Source: Lunularia cruciata (taxonomy: Eukaryota; Streptophyta; Marchantiopsida; Lunulariales; Lunulariaceae). From it: DNA of 64,000 nt. The notes under the pieces were generated by a model. The model was not told the origin of the DNA. It saw only the letters and a program-made list of their open reading frames with translations, and made no database searches. Both the position numbers and the translations under genes were made by a program. The DNA lies in assembly GCA_948567375.1 (NCBI GenBank), contig OX419759.1, positions 36,732,593 to 36,796,592 on the forward strand. Direction: 5' to 3'. Positions 27,101 to 37,330 of this stretch are shown piece after piece; the first letter of the stretch is position 1; every line of letters begins with the position of its first letter.

Positions 27101-29010
27101 TTCTTGAAACCTTGCACTCAATCTTACCTTTAATAAATTTTAACTCCATATGTATGAGTTAAATTATAACACAAAACTAAATCTAATCAGTTTGATCTTT
27201 GTAACGGTTGATCCTAAATCTTAAAAATCCCGAACAGAGCTCTAAATTTCCAAATTATTTTTACATAACTCACTCAACCTTAAGTTTACAATAAATGAAC
27301 AAAAGAGTTCTCCAAACCATACAAGTAAAATCAAACCTAGAAAACTAAACTTGTTCATCACCTTAATTGCTTTTGTTAACTATACTATTGGAGCTAGAGC
27401 TACAAAGTTCATGAACCATATCCCGGTGAAGTATTATCCTTAACACTCCCAATCAATTTTCCTTGATTTTGAAACTCCTTAATTTCTTTTAAGTTGAATA
27501 ACCATATGTTTATGGTTAGTGGCACTTTTATCAAAGTTCCTTTTAACTTGTACCTAACAACTTACTTTCTCCTTTTCTTTTCAACTAAAGTTGCATAGAT
27601 TATTTTAAAACTATCTTCCCTCTATAAGAGCATAATATAAAGTTCAAAAGTATAACGTCTACATTTAAAGTTATAAAATTTAAAATTAGTCTATTAGTTC
27701 CCTAAAAATTCTAAATTATTTTTTCATGTACATATTTTATTTGGGAAGGTAACCTGTAAAGCATCAAGTGATAGCCAGAAAGACGACATCACAAATAATC
27801 AAGAGCTTGTGGCATATATTAGGTTCGTATGATCAAATCTGGAAATTAGTCTATAGTCGGAAATAAAATTTGAAAGTTAGCAAGTCTTAACTTTGGTGGT
27901 TAAGCATAATTTTCCTTCCCTTGTAAGGGGGAAGGTTAACTTCATGGTACCATGTATCAGGAACAAGGAAGATACTACCAAGAATTAATTAAGAAGTAGC
28001 TGATGTGTTTCAAGTTTACGCGTTTAAAATTGACATTCTAAGATCAACATATTCAGAGGTTTAAGTAAGGAATTGGAGGGCTATGAATGTAACTTAAGTA
28101 ATTTTTATGTTCCACATTTAGCAGCCTTTAATGACAACCTTTAATGCCAAATCCTTTGATGAATTGCTATAAGGTAAAGTAAGAAAGGGTGATAGAGTTT
28201 GGGTTTGAATTTCAAATGTTAAGCATTGATTCCAAGTTTATGAAATGATTATCAAAATAATAGACTATGCTTAATATTTGGTTTGATCTTGGTCCTATAG
28301 ACTTGGAGTTTGTGGTTAAGAAACTTCATGTATGATCTATAAATTCAGCTACTAAATGTGTCTTGGTGCAGGCTTTGATACTTAAATTTTGAAGATTTGG
28401 AAACCATGATTGTAAAATGGATATAAAGATAAGCTTCATTTTGAATTTCTTCATAATCACTCCTTAAACTTGATTTGAATAATTGTGGTCTCATTGATAT
28501 AAAATTTAAAGTACTTTGTAATGCAATCAGAAGTACTTTTAATTGATATTTAAACTTGATACTATATAAAAAGTTAAACAAAAAGTGAAAAAGTAGATAT
28601 TTACTTAATTTTCTACTATTTTAATATTGAGCATTTATATGAATTATTCACCAATAGCATAAAAGTAAAATGAGTTTTATTTTACTACATAAAATTGTTA
28701 TAGGTTTTGATGTTTGTGTCTATAGAAACAAACTCCTATAATCATGAAATGTTTATCAAGACAATTTTCATTTCTCCAAGAAATAGTAATCTTTTGCTTA
28801 TTTTCTGCTCTAAAGAATGGTGTATATAGAAATACACCAAATTTGAGCTTGTCCTAAGATAACTATCATGCCATTTTTATGGCTATATTTGTGCCCCAAA
28901 AATTCTTGTTTGGATTCTATTCTATGATATAGTTCACTTGTGTAAAGGAAAGCAGTTTCAAGGTATGGAAAACACTTCTAGGGTAAATGAAACTTCTCTT
29001 TCCTCTAAAG
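24154..29010. other. CLU 3' flank and AT-rich intergenic DNA
   Basis: The first ~1.3 kb keeps the CLU-like base composition (3' UTR and flank). From ~25.5 kb the sequence is AT-rich with no recognisable coding pieces. A short run of AAAATGG-type heptamers lies at 27000-27026. I see no RNA gene or transposon ends. Confidence 0.55.
24471..24476 (+). terminator. Candidate poly(A) signal of CLU
   Basis: AATAAA 318 bases after the stop codon, followed by T-rich sequence. Plant poly(A) signals are loose, so other AATAAA sites at ~24655 and ~25097 could also be used. Confidence 0.4.
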
Positions 29011-29014
29011 AACA

Positions 29015-29137
29015 GGTGCTTCCATAGGATAACAAAAAGGATGGGATGACAATATCAAGTTGTACAAGGATAAGACATAAGATGTAAAATAGGGTTTAGT
29101 CCCAATAGTATTTATATGAGAAATCTACACTACAACA
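29015..29137 (-). mobile_element. Small structured module, copy 3 (diverged)
   Basis: Read on the minus strand this matches the 126-bp insert at 42250-42375 almost end to end. Shared blocks in order are GTAG-GTAGATTTCTCATATA, CTATTGGG, a degenerate GGGGCTTAGCCCC site, TGTCTTATCCTTGTAC, TTGAT, CCCATCC, TGTTATCCTA. It lies in AT-rich DNA outside any recognised element, which argues that the module moves on its own. It is the most diverged of the three copies. Confidence 0.6.
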
Positions 29138-29546
29138 CCATGTCAAAGATATATAAGGAGTATAGTGTACAAAATACTAGAGCATTCAAAGAAGCATCAC
29201 CTAATGGGATTGCTCTTTATAGAGCAATAGACACACACTATCTAGAGTGTGTTGTAAAGTAGGAAAATGAGAGTGGTACAATTTAACATCTAATATAATA
29301 ATCTATTGCATACTCCTTGACAAATGTATCAAACACCGCATCCATTGCTTCATATAGGTCCAAGGCTAAAAAACAAAATAGGTGACCTTTTTGCATACTC
29401 CTATACTTGGAGACCTTGCATGTTGCTACTCTGTTCACCACATCCAAGAGGATGAGTAATCACTCCCTCCAAAATTTCACCTCATGTTGGATCCATAATC
29501 AAAAAATTTGCTATTATCACTTGATCATCTTGGACCAAGTATAAAT

Positions 29547-29867
29547 CTACCCTAACTTGTATTGTCTACAAAGCATACCAATGCTCACTCCAAGCAAGGT
29601 ATTTACTTTCTCATACCATGGACAAACTATACCCTTGATGGTATTGTGTATAACTATCCTTTGTCCTCCAAAAGGACACCATGCCATATGGATGACTATT
29701 GCATCTAGTGTAGAACCACACTCACAAGTGAGTAATGAAGATGCATATGAGTGAACCAAACCAAGGCAAAACCTCATTGTTGTGGAAAGAAAGTAGTTTG
29801 TGCAAGAATAACAACCCAATGTCAACGGACTAATAGTACAATTGGTAAGAATAGGTTGATCCCACAA
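29547..29867 (-). pseudogene. Possible LINE-like C-terminal relic
   Basis: A 106-residue minus-strand frame contains HMAWCPFGGQRIVIHNTIKG, which by eye resembles the C-terminal domain of plant and algal LINE-like reverse-transcriptase proteins, the same sort of region as at the 3' end of the element at 45.5-49.3 kb. There is no RT motif next to it. It may equally be a chance open frame in a repeat. Confidence 0.25.
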
Positions 29868-29989
29868 GGATATGGGTTGGAAATGACTAAAACTGAAGGG
29901 AATGTGTCTTAATGTGCAATTTGTTAATTATTTGCTGTTTAACCTCTTCTACATAAATTACTCCTAGTTCAAGGATAGAAGCACACAAT

Positions 29990-32109
29990 GTGGCACTCTA
30001 TGATAAACCAAAAAGATCCTAAATCACTCTCAAAAGAAATGTAACCAAAGTTACCCTAAAGGTGATGGTTCAATTTTCCTTAAAGCCTCAACTCCAATGA
30101 CATGTACTACCCTTCCTAGAAAGCACACACCAAAGGAGTCTTGTTGGCAGTTGAATATTCCTGATTTTTGATTTTGTGTTACTTGTGGCACTTAGTATTG
30201 ATCAGACTCATCAAAAGGCCACTCTACATCTTCAATTACAAATCTTCTTCCTAGAATTCAAATAATTGAACTCCTATGGTATGATTCACACCACTACTTG
30301 TGCAAGGGTATTCACTACTAGGGAACTACTTTGCAGGACATAGAACAGAGAGGAGGATTTTCAAAATGTGAGAAAATGCCTGATCTGGCTGAACAAGGAA
30401 GAGGATGTGCAAGACATGAAGGGTCATGCTTCAAGAGAATACCTGGTCTGGCTGATTAGGGAAGAGGACATGAAGGGTAATGCTTCAAAGGAAGGCCTGA
30501 AGAGAGAGAGAAGAAACTCTAGAGGGGTTTGGACAGGAAAAAGAGAGGAATTGTGAAAAAGAGGGAAGGTAGAAGAGAAATTGACAGAGAGGGTATTGGA
30601 GAAGTGGTTGCAGAGGAGAGTATTTTCAAAGGAGAAGAGACCTGGCTGTGCATGAGTTTAAGATCTGGACAGAGGGAAGGTAGAAGAGAAATTGAGAGAG
30701 AGGGTATTGGAGAAGTAGAAGGCAGAGGAGAGTATTTTTTGGGAGATCTTGTGCTGGATAGAGAACTGGACAGAGAAGGAAGAGATCCGGAAGGAGTTTC
30801 AATAGATATTGTGCTGGACAGAGCCCTAGACAGCCTTGGACAGAGAAGTGCGAAGGGGAAAGCATTTTGAAGAGATTTTGCACTAGACAGAACTGAGGAT
30901 GTAATATAGAAAGTGAGGAAGAGTGCTTTAGGAGAGAATGAGATGAGTTTTGAGAGGATTGACAGAAAAGAGTTTTTTTGAGGAGAGTGCTCAAGAGAAT
31001 GAGATGAACTTTGAGAAGATAGGGTTTTACAAGACAAGAATTGTACTTTGAGGGAAGAACTATGACTGATCAGGATACAGCCTAGAGAAATTTTCAAGTT
31101 TTTTGTGAAGGTTTGAGAGTGAACCAAGAGAGACAAATAGAGAGGAATTTTTGAGCTTTACAGTGAGGAACAGGAGAGCTCGAGACAAAAGAGTTTTTGA
31201 GGTTTAGAGAGGACTGAGCAGGAGCAAAGAGGAAAATTCAAAGCTTGTAGTGAAGGCTCAAAGCAAAGCAAGAGAACTGGAGACAATAGAGCAGTTCTTG
31301 AAGGTTGGGGAATGATGGGCAGAAGATAGAGAGGCCATTTTCTCGAAGGTGATGTGAAGGTCTGATGCTGAAGTGATAGAGCATAGAGACGAGAAGGAGA
31401 GGCTTCAAATGCTGAGTGGTGAGTGACAGTTTGATAAAAGAGAAGGAGTTGAGAAGATTGTCTGCATGTGATTGGGCAAATTTGGATGCTCAGCTGGAGT
31501 GTCTCGGTTGCCTAGGTGATAAATTAGGAATGATCACTCCATAGGAAAGAGTTGTTTGTCTTGTTTGACTTATAGCTGTATGACTGGTTGAAGAGGATGA
31601 TTCATGAACAGATAAATGTATTTTGAATTATGGATGTTGTCAAGGGAAGGGCTGCATTTAGGAGCTCTTGGTCGAGTCTATATGATTGAACAGTTCAGTG
31701 ATTGATACAGACGGGTTTGACCACCATTAGTTGCTTGCGGCTATTTCACAAGTCTCACCAGAGCCGTCTTAGGAATCTGTCCGAGCCAAGAGCCAAACTC
31801 ACAGACCCAAACATAAAAGAGAATTAGAAGCAATACTTTATAGGAGTAGAGCTACAAGGCCAAAACACAATCAAACACAATTGAATGCTATAGATCAACT
31901 TTAGGCTACAAGATCCAACATACAAACCTTGGGGGAAACCTACCTTGGGAACAATTAGAACAACCTGACTTATTGGAATGAGCCTGCCAACCATACCAAA
32001 AAGGAAGAGAAAATCAAACTTTGGGAAGACTCAAGTCATTGACACCAATTGCAACTAAGCACAAGCAGCCAGGTGCTTGGTGCACTCTTGAGGACAAAAC
32101 CCCATGACA
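29990..32109 (-). repeat. Left (3') long terminal repeat of the gag-only element
   Basis: The right edge is clear (TGTCATGGGG on the minus strand, 32109); the left edge is only estimated. A purine-rich core (30500-31300) contains a 111-bp direct duplication. Repeat blocks matching 36765-37019 lie at ~31640-31800 and 32053-32109. Confidence 0.45.
30561..30717 (+). repeat. Direct duplication, 111-bp spacing, in a purine-rich tract
   Basis: GAGGGAAGGTAGAAGAGAAA starts at 30561 and again at 30672, and the match continues through GAGAGGGTATTGGAGAAGT. It produces a long low-complexity open frame on both strands, which I do not consider coding. Confidence 0.7.
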
Positions 32110-32449
32110 CTGCTCCCAACATCATGCTATAATCAGTCTGTGTAGTAGTAGGTGGTTGACTAGTAAGTAGCCATCATGCACTCCATCATCACCTACCACA
32201 CCTACACTTGGACATCTAGGAGCCATGGATGTCATCTGCAATGCCTCAAATAGCATGAAAGACTGGGGAGGTTTGACGTGTCTCCCAACCTCTCCTCTCT
32301 GTAGGTCCAACTCCACTGATGCTCCTCTAGGCTCTAAAGCAAGTACTACACTCCTAGTCACTATTGCAGATGCATCCACCTGAGTTGCTCCGCACATGAA
32401 GTCCAAAGCATCTCTATCACCAACATATGAGGTGGAAGCCACAACATCC

Positions 32450-34000
32450 AAATCTGATCTCCTATGAGCAATGGCCATAGTAGCCAATCTCTACTCCAAC
32501 TTCTCAATCCAAGTGGCCATAGCTATATCAGAAGTAAGGGCATGTACTGCACATCTACTAGGTATAGATCTACTACCACCACCTCTACAACCTCATCCTC
32601 CATGAACTAGAGCTCCTCTACTACTTGCCATAATAGCCCTACCACTCCGTAACTCCAAGTGTAGGTCAAAGCATCAATCAATGGTGTGACCAAATTTGTG
32701 GCAATGCTCACACTGCCTATGTGTTGGCTATGATGCACCAAAGGTATCAGGTCTGTTGCCCTGAATACACTCTCTCCTATGGTGAGGTCCACCACAAGTC
32801 CAACAAGCAACACTACCACTCACTGGCTACTGCTGACCCAAAAATGAAGGTAAGGGTCTAACTACAGTAGGCCCTTCACTCGCTCCATAAGATTTGGGCT
32901 GTTCACCCTATCCTCAAAAACCAACTGGGCAGGGTGCACTTTGTTGCACTCTAGAAGAAGTCACAACTGTGGATAAGGTCTCCCTACCAAATCCAGATGT
33001 CACCACCCTCTCCTCCACCATGTTGAGCTCAATACGCTCAACCAAACCAAAGACCATTGCCAAAGTAGGCAAAGTAGCATGTAACAACGTAGCATCATGA
33101 ACTCTATGTTGCAACTCCCTGTCTAGTATCCCATACCAAAATTGGACTGCCTAGGCCTGACTAACTCCATAAGTGAAACTAATCAGCCACCTCATGCAAG
33201 TGTATGCCTTGCGTAGGCTCTTTCTAGCCTTCCATTGGAACTCCTACAAGCTCCTCAACTTGTTAGTCTGCACTCCTTGGTAGTTTTGCCTCAGACACGA
33301 GAAGAACTCCACCATGGGGTTAACCCCCGGTACCACACCACCTCTAGCTGGAGATAGTGTTACCACTCGTGGTAACACTATCTCCAACTAGTGCACCTCC
33401 ACTAGCTCCACCAACACTACTTGAGCTAGAACCTCGTGAGTACAACAGATCTACTCCTAGCAACCGAGCCTAACGTGATAGAGACATAGTTTGGAGACCA
33501 ATACTGTCTCCATAATTCAATCTCCTCCAAATGAGCTCTCTTGAACTCATGGTACTCATCCATCAACGGACCCTCTAAGTGTTGAAACAACCCCTTCCAT
33601 GCCATGAAGGGTGTCAAAAAAGTCGGGTTCTGCATCTACTGCATATTGCACTAACTACCAAACTCTTGGATGAAGTCATCCAACTCAATGGTACCCATTG
33701 TACCAGGATAACACCTAGGGCCTTTGGAGACCCCATAAATCTTGTCCATGTCCCACAACAATGGTGCAGACATGCCAAGTGCACTCTCAACTGAATCAAC
33801 TCTTGTGTCAAACTCCAACTCAAAGTCAATGTCCTCTCTCACTAGGACCTGAGATACATGCTAATACCAAGTGCCACTCCGAGTAAACCCACTACGTATT
33901 GCAGTGCTAACTCCTCCAAAATCCCCAAAGAACTCCATCGTGACAAAGTAACCACAACTACAATTGCAAATCAGAACCACCAAATGTAACCACAAACTGC
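32450..34000 (-). pseudogene. Gag relic with two CCHC zinc knuckles
   Basis: Minus-strand pieces from ~33840 downward (GMSAPLLWDMDKIYGV; EYHEFKRAHLEEIELWRQYW) read as a retrotransposon gag. They are followed by two zinc-knuckle motifs, CWTCGGPHHRREC near 32790 and CEHCHKFGHT near 32700. It is the only retroviral protein trace in the element. A 23-bp inverted repeat lies within it at 33344-33391. Fossil; several breaks. Confidence 0.7.
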
Positions 34001-34940
34001 AACCGCATGTACTCCACCAAGTGCCAACACCAACCAAGCACCACCAAGTGCTAAAACTAACGGAACACTACCCACTAATGTAACTCTTAACTGAGATAAC
34101 AACACTAGGGGCAAGTGTGACCTATAACGTACCATCACAATAAGCATTTTTACGGTCTACAGGTCATCACTTCCTGCCTCACCAGAGAGAGACAAAGATA
34201 GTCTGATTGGTCATCACTCTAGCCTCACTACCAAGAGCACACTAGAGCACCAATGCTCAAAATTCAAGGCACTTTAAACAAACACGGTGCACAAATAGGA
34301 AGCAAAGAATGGAGGGAATCCAATCACAAGAATGCTAAACAATAACCACCCACCTCATAAATCAACACAAGATTGACTCGGCCATCATTTGGCATTTGAT
34401 ATAATTGGAGTACCTATCTACTTCTTGAGCTACGAGGATCACCAAAGATTGGATTAAAAAATCTAACGTAAATCCTTCACAAAATCTGATGTAAAATTTT
34501 ATGTAAAATCCCTAAAAATGGCTGATTGCTAAATCCTCTGCTAACTCTTCACTTGAGCCAAATTAAATGGGTTCCGTTGTCGTCGGGAACACAAACTACA
34601 CATATTATTGGTGCCATTTGGTGTGAATTTTTCATATTAGAGAACTCAAGGGTTTATGCTATGGGAAAACTGGTAGTTGTTTTGTGTTCCTGTAGGCTCA
34701 AGGATTTTCTCTTGTGTTAAGGAAGGAAAGATTTTTCTTCAAGAAAGGAGAGGACTGAGAGGAAGAAAAATTTTGGGGAAAGAGTATCGAGGGTTTGTTG
34801 CTAGACCAAAAAGAGTTTTGGGGAAAAAGAGAGTTGGGAGAAAAAGGAAAGTGCTGGACAGAAGAGGGGTTTTTGGGGATGTGGATGAGGGGTTTTTTGT
34901 GACAGGAGCAGAAACTTTTTGGAAGGTTGAGAGGGACTCT

Positions 34941-35830
34941 TGCAGGGCCAGAGAAGGATTTTTGAGATGCCTTAGGGCTGTGCTAGGACCAGGAGATGAA
35001 TGTTTGAAATTTGAGTGAGAGTCTTGAGGGCTGAAGGATTTTTGAGATGCCTTAGGGCTGTGCCAGGACCAGGAGATGAATGTTCAAAATTTGAGTGAGA
35101 GTCTTGAGGGCTGAAGGATTTTTGAGATGCCTTAGGGCTGTGCCAGGACCAGGAGATGAATGTTCAAAATTTGAGTGAGAGTCTTGAGGGCTGAAGGATT
35201 TTTGAGATGCCTTAGGGCTGTGCCAGGACCAGGAGATGAATTTTTGAAATTTGAGTGAGAGTCTTGAGGGCTGAAGGATTTTAGGGATGCCTTAGGGCTG
35301 AGCCAGGACCAAGAGATGAATTTTCAAAATTTGAGTGAGAGTCTTGAGAGCTGAAGAATTTTTGAGATGCCTTAGGGCTGTGCCAGGACCAGGAGATGAA
35401 TTTTCAAAATTTGAGTGAGAGTCTTGAGGGCTGAAGGATTTTCAAGATGCCTTAGGGCTGTGACAGGAGCAGAAACTTTTGGGAGTTGAGTGAGAGTCTT
35501 GCAAGGCCAGAGATGGATTTTCAAAATGCCTTAGAGCTATGACAGGAGCAGAAACTTTTGGGAGTTGAGTGAGAGTGTTACAGGACCAGGAGATGAGTTT
35601 CTAAAGTTGAGTGAGAGTCTTGAGGGCTGAGGAATTTTCAAGATGCCTTAGGGCTGTGAGAGGGCCAGGAGAAGAAATTTGAAGGTTGAGAGTGAGAGTG
35701 TTGTAGGACCAAGAGATGAGTTTTGAAAGTTGAGTGAGAGTCTTGAGGGCTGAGGAATTTTTGAGATGCCTTAGGGCTGTGAGAGGGCCAGGAGAAGAAA
35801 TTTGAAGGTTGAGTGAGAGTGTTGCAGGAG
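34941..35830 (+). repeat. 80-bp minisatellite
   Basis: The block GATGCCTTAGGGCTGTG recurs at an exact 80-bp spacing from 34961 through 35041, 35121, 35201, 35281, 35361 and 35441 (seven units). Degenerate longer-spaced units follow to ~35830. Within each unit: AGGACCAGGAGATGAAT, TTTGAGTGAGAGTCTTGA, GGGCTGAAGGATT. Near identity of the middle units points to recent expansion or homogenisation inside an otherwise old LTR. Confidence 0.9.
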
Positions 35831-36298
35831 AGGATAGTTTTCAAGTAAGGATTCCAAGGCTGTGATAGGACAGAGGGGAGATTTTTTGAGAGTGGAGGCC
35901 TATGGTTGTTGTAGGAGCAGGATATTTTTGAGTTTTTCTTGGTCATTGATTTGGAACGATGGAGAAGAGAAGGAGTTGAAATCTGCAGGAAGGACTGAAC
36001 TAGGGCGGGAGCAGGAGAAGAAATTTGAGAGTCTGACTTTGCCTTGCACAAGATAGGAGAGATTTTGAAGGTTGGCTTCCCTGAGCAGTAGCCAATGACA
36101 TGGGTAGATTTGTGTTAGGGTTTCTCTGGCTGGACAGGGAATGATTTTGAATGTGGAAGGATGTTTATTGTGAGAATGTTGATAGGAGAGCAAATCTTGA
36201 ATGAATAATGTTTGTTGTGAAGAGGTGGACGTGGAATGAATTTTGAATGTAGAGGATGTGCTATTGAAAATGTAACAGTGAAGAATTCTCATGAAGGG

Positions 36299-36424
36299 GA
36301 GACTGGGCAGAGTGAATGAGAGACTGGGCAGAGTAAATGAGAGACTGGACAAAGTGAATGAGAGACTGGACAGAGCGAATGAGAGACTGGACAAAGTGAA
36401 TGAGAGACTGTTCAGAGTGAAGGA
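36299..36424 (+). repeat. 21-bp tandem repeat, six units
   Basis: Unit GAGACTGGACAGAGTGAATGA with few changes, spaced 21 bp, so every frame stays open across it. On the minus strand it reads as a seven-residue Ser/Leu/Phe/Thr repeat. It is in low-complexity LTR DNA, and I regard the frame as an artefact. Confidence 0.9.
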
Positions 36425-37112
36425 GTGAGAGTCTCCAGGGCTTGGTCTGGACAGGAGTGAACTATTGAAGAGAGATTTTTGAAGGTTGCGTGGCCTTGGT
36501 CTGTGACAGAAGGAGAGAAAACTTTTGGAAGTGCTATTGAGCATGACAATGGCCAGATGAACAAATGGCAGGGAGTATGCCTTGAAGGAGTGCAGGGTAG
36601 AGGAGAGAAATTTTTGCAGGAAAGCAAGGCCTTGAGAGTGCAGGGCAGAAAATGGGTTTCTTTGCAAGAGAATGAATGATCTTACAAGAGAGAGAAGGCT
36701 GGATAGGAAAGATAATTTTGCAGGTCTAGTAGAGCTGAGATGCTGGTGTGTTTGACTTGTGACTAGCATCGTGGAAGCTCCATTTTAGGAGCTCTCAGTC
36801 AGTCTATATGAAAGGTTTGACTCAGTAGTCTAGCCTAGTTGAGCTGAATAGAATACTAGTTGTTGTTCATAAAAAACCCAGCCTCTCCTAGGAACCGTCA
36901 GGTCCCAAAACCATAGCTGAAACCGCGTGAGCTAGCCAGTTCAGTGAAAGTCGAGGACAAACTAAGCACAAGCAGCCAGATGCCCGGTGCACTCTCGAGG
37001 CCAAACAAATTCCCCGACACCGTCCAATCTGTAATTCGCGAGGATCTACTTCCAACTCCATCTTCAATTTCAGTTTCTAAGCTCAACTCGCAACAAATTG
37101 GTCGTGAGCTCA

Positions 37113-37330
37113 AAAGTTAACTAGGAAGCTTCTCAAGAAGCTTCCTTCTAGAAGCTGTTTACTTGGTGTGCAAGCTAAGATAGTTGGAAGCTTCTAGAAG
37201 TTATCTACTTGGGGTGCAAAGCTAAGCTAACCGGGAAGCTTCCCAAGAAGCTTCCTAGATACTTCTAGAATATTCTAGGCTAATTTGTCTTATTTGCTAC
37301 TTTCTTAGCCCTACTAACTTTGTTGCTAAA
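37113..37330 (-). repeat. Partial 425-bp-family LTR
   Basis: Matches the middle and start of the LTRs at 4605-5029 and 43978-44402, in the same orientation as element 2 (minus). It includes a clean GGAAGCTTCTAGAAG array. It could be what remains of the 3' LTR of element 2, separated from it by the ~2 kb of other repeat DNA at 37331-39474, or an independent fragment. Confidence 0.75.

Larger units (their letters stand above)
29990..37019 (-). mobile_element. Gag-only LTR retroelement (TR-GAG-like), old and broken
   Basis: Minus-strand element. Related edges, TGTCGGGG at 37019 and TGTCATGGGG at 32109, each lead into a shared block (GTGCACC, TGGCTGCTTGTGCTTAGTT), a TTCCTAAGA/TTCCTAGGA site and CATATAGACT-GAGCTCCTAAA. 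They are therefore read as the starts of the 5' and 3' LTRs. A purine tract (TTGGGAGCAG) lies just inside 32109. The interior (~32110-34560) encodes only a gag with two zinc knuckles; no protease, RT or integrase is seen. The LTRs are unusually long (about 2 kb or more) and their bodies are purine-rich on the + strand. LTR divergence is high, so it is old. The left edge is uncertain. Confidence 0.55.
34560..37019 (-). repeat. Right (5') long terminal repeat of the gag-only element
   Basis: Begins TGTCGGGG at 37019 on the minus strand; the inner end near 34560 is not sharply defined. It carries an 80-bp minisatellite and a 21-bp tandem array, both absent from the left LTR, which explains part of the length difference between the two. 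Confidence 0.45.

Noticed and set aside
30519-31136. 205-codon minus-strand open frame
   Set aside because: Same purine/pyrimidine-rich repeat DNA; the open + strand frame over it is equally long, which points to composition and not coding.
34569-34590. Tat/Athila-like primer-binding site (TTCCGTTGTCGTCGGGAAC)
   Set aside because: Resembles the GGCGCCGTTGCCGGGGA type, but lies on the + strand while gag and the LTR edges point to the minus strand.
34941-35830. CRISPR-like regular array
   Set aside because: Units are contiguous 80-bp tandem repeats without unique spacers, in a eukaryotic genome.
35900-36769. Long minus-strand open frame (289 codons)
   Set aside because: Composed of low-complexity Ser/Leu/Phe stretches created by 21-bp and other purine-rich repeats in an LTR; no domain.
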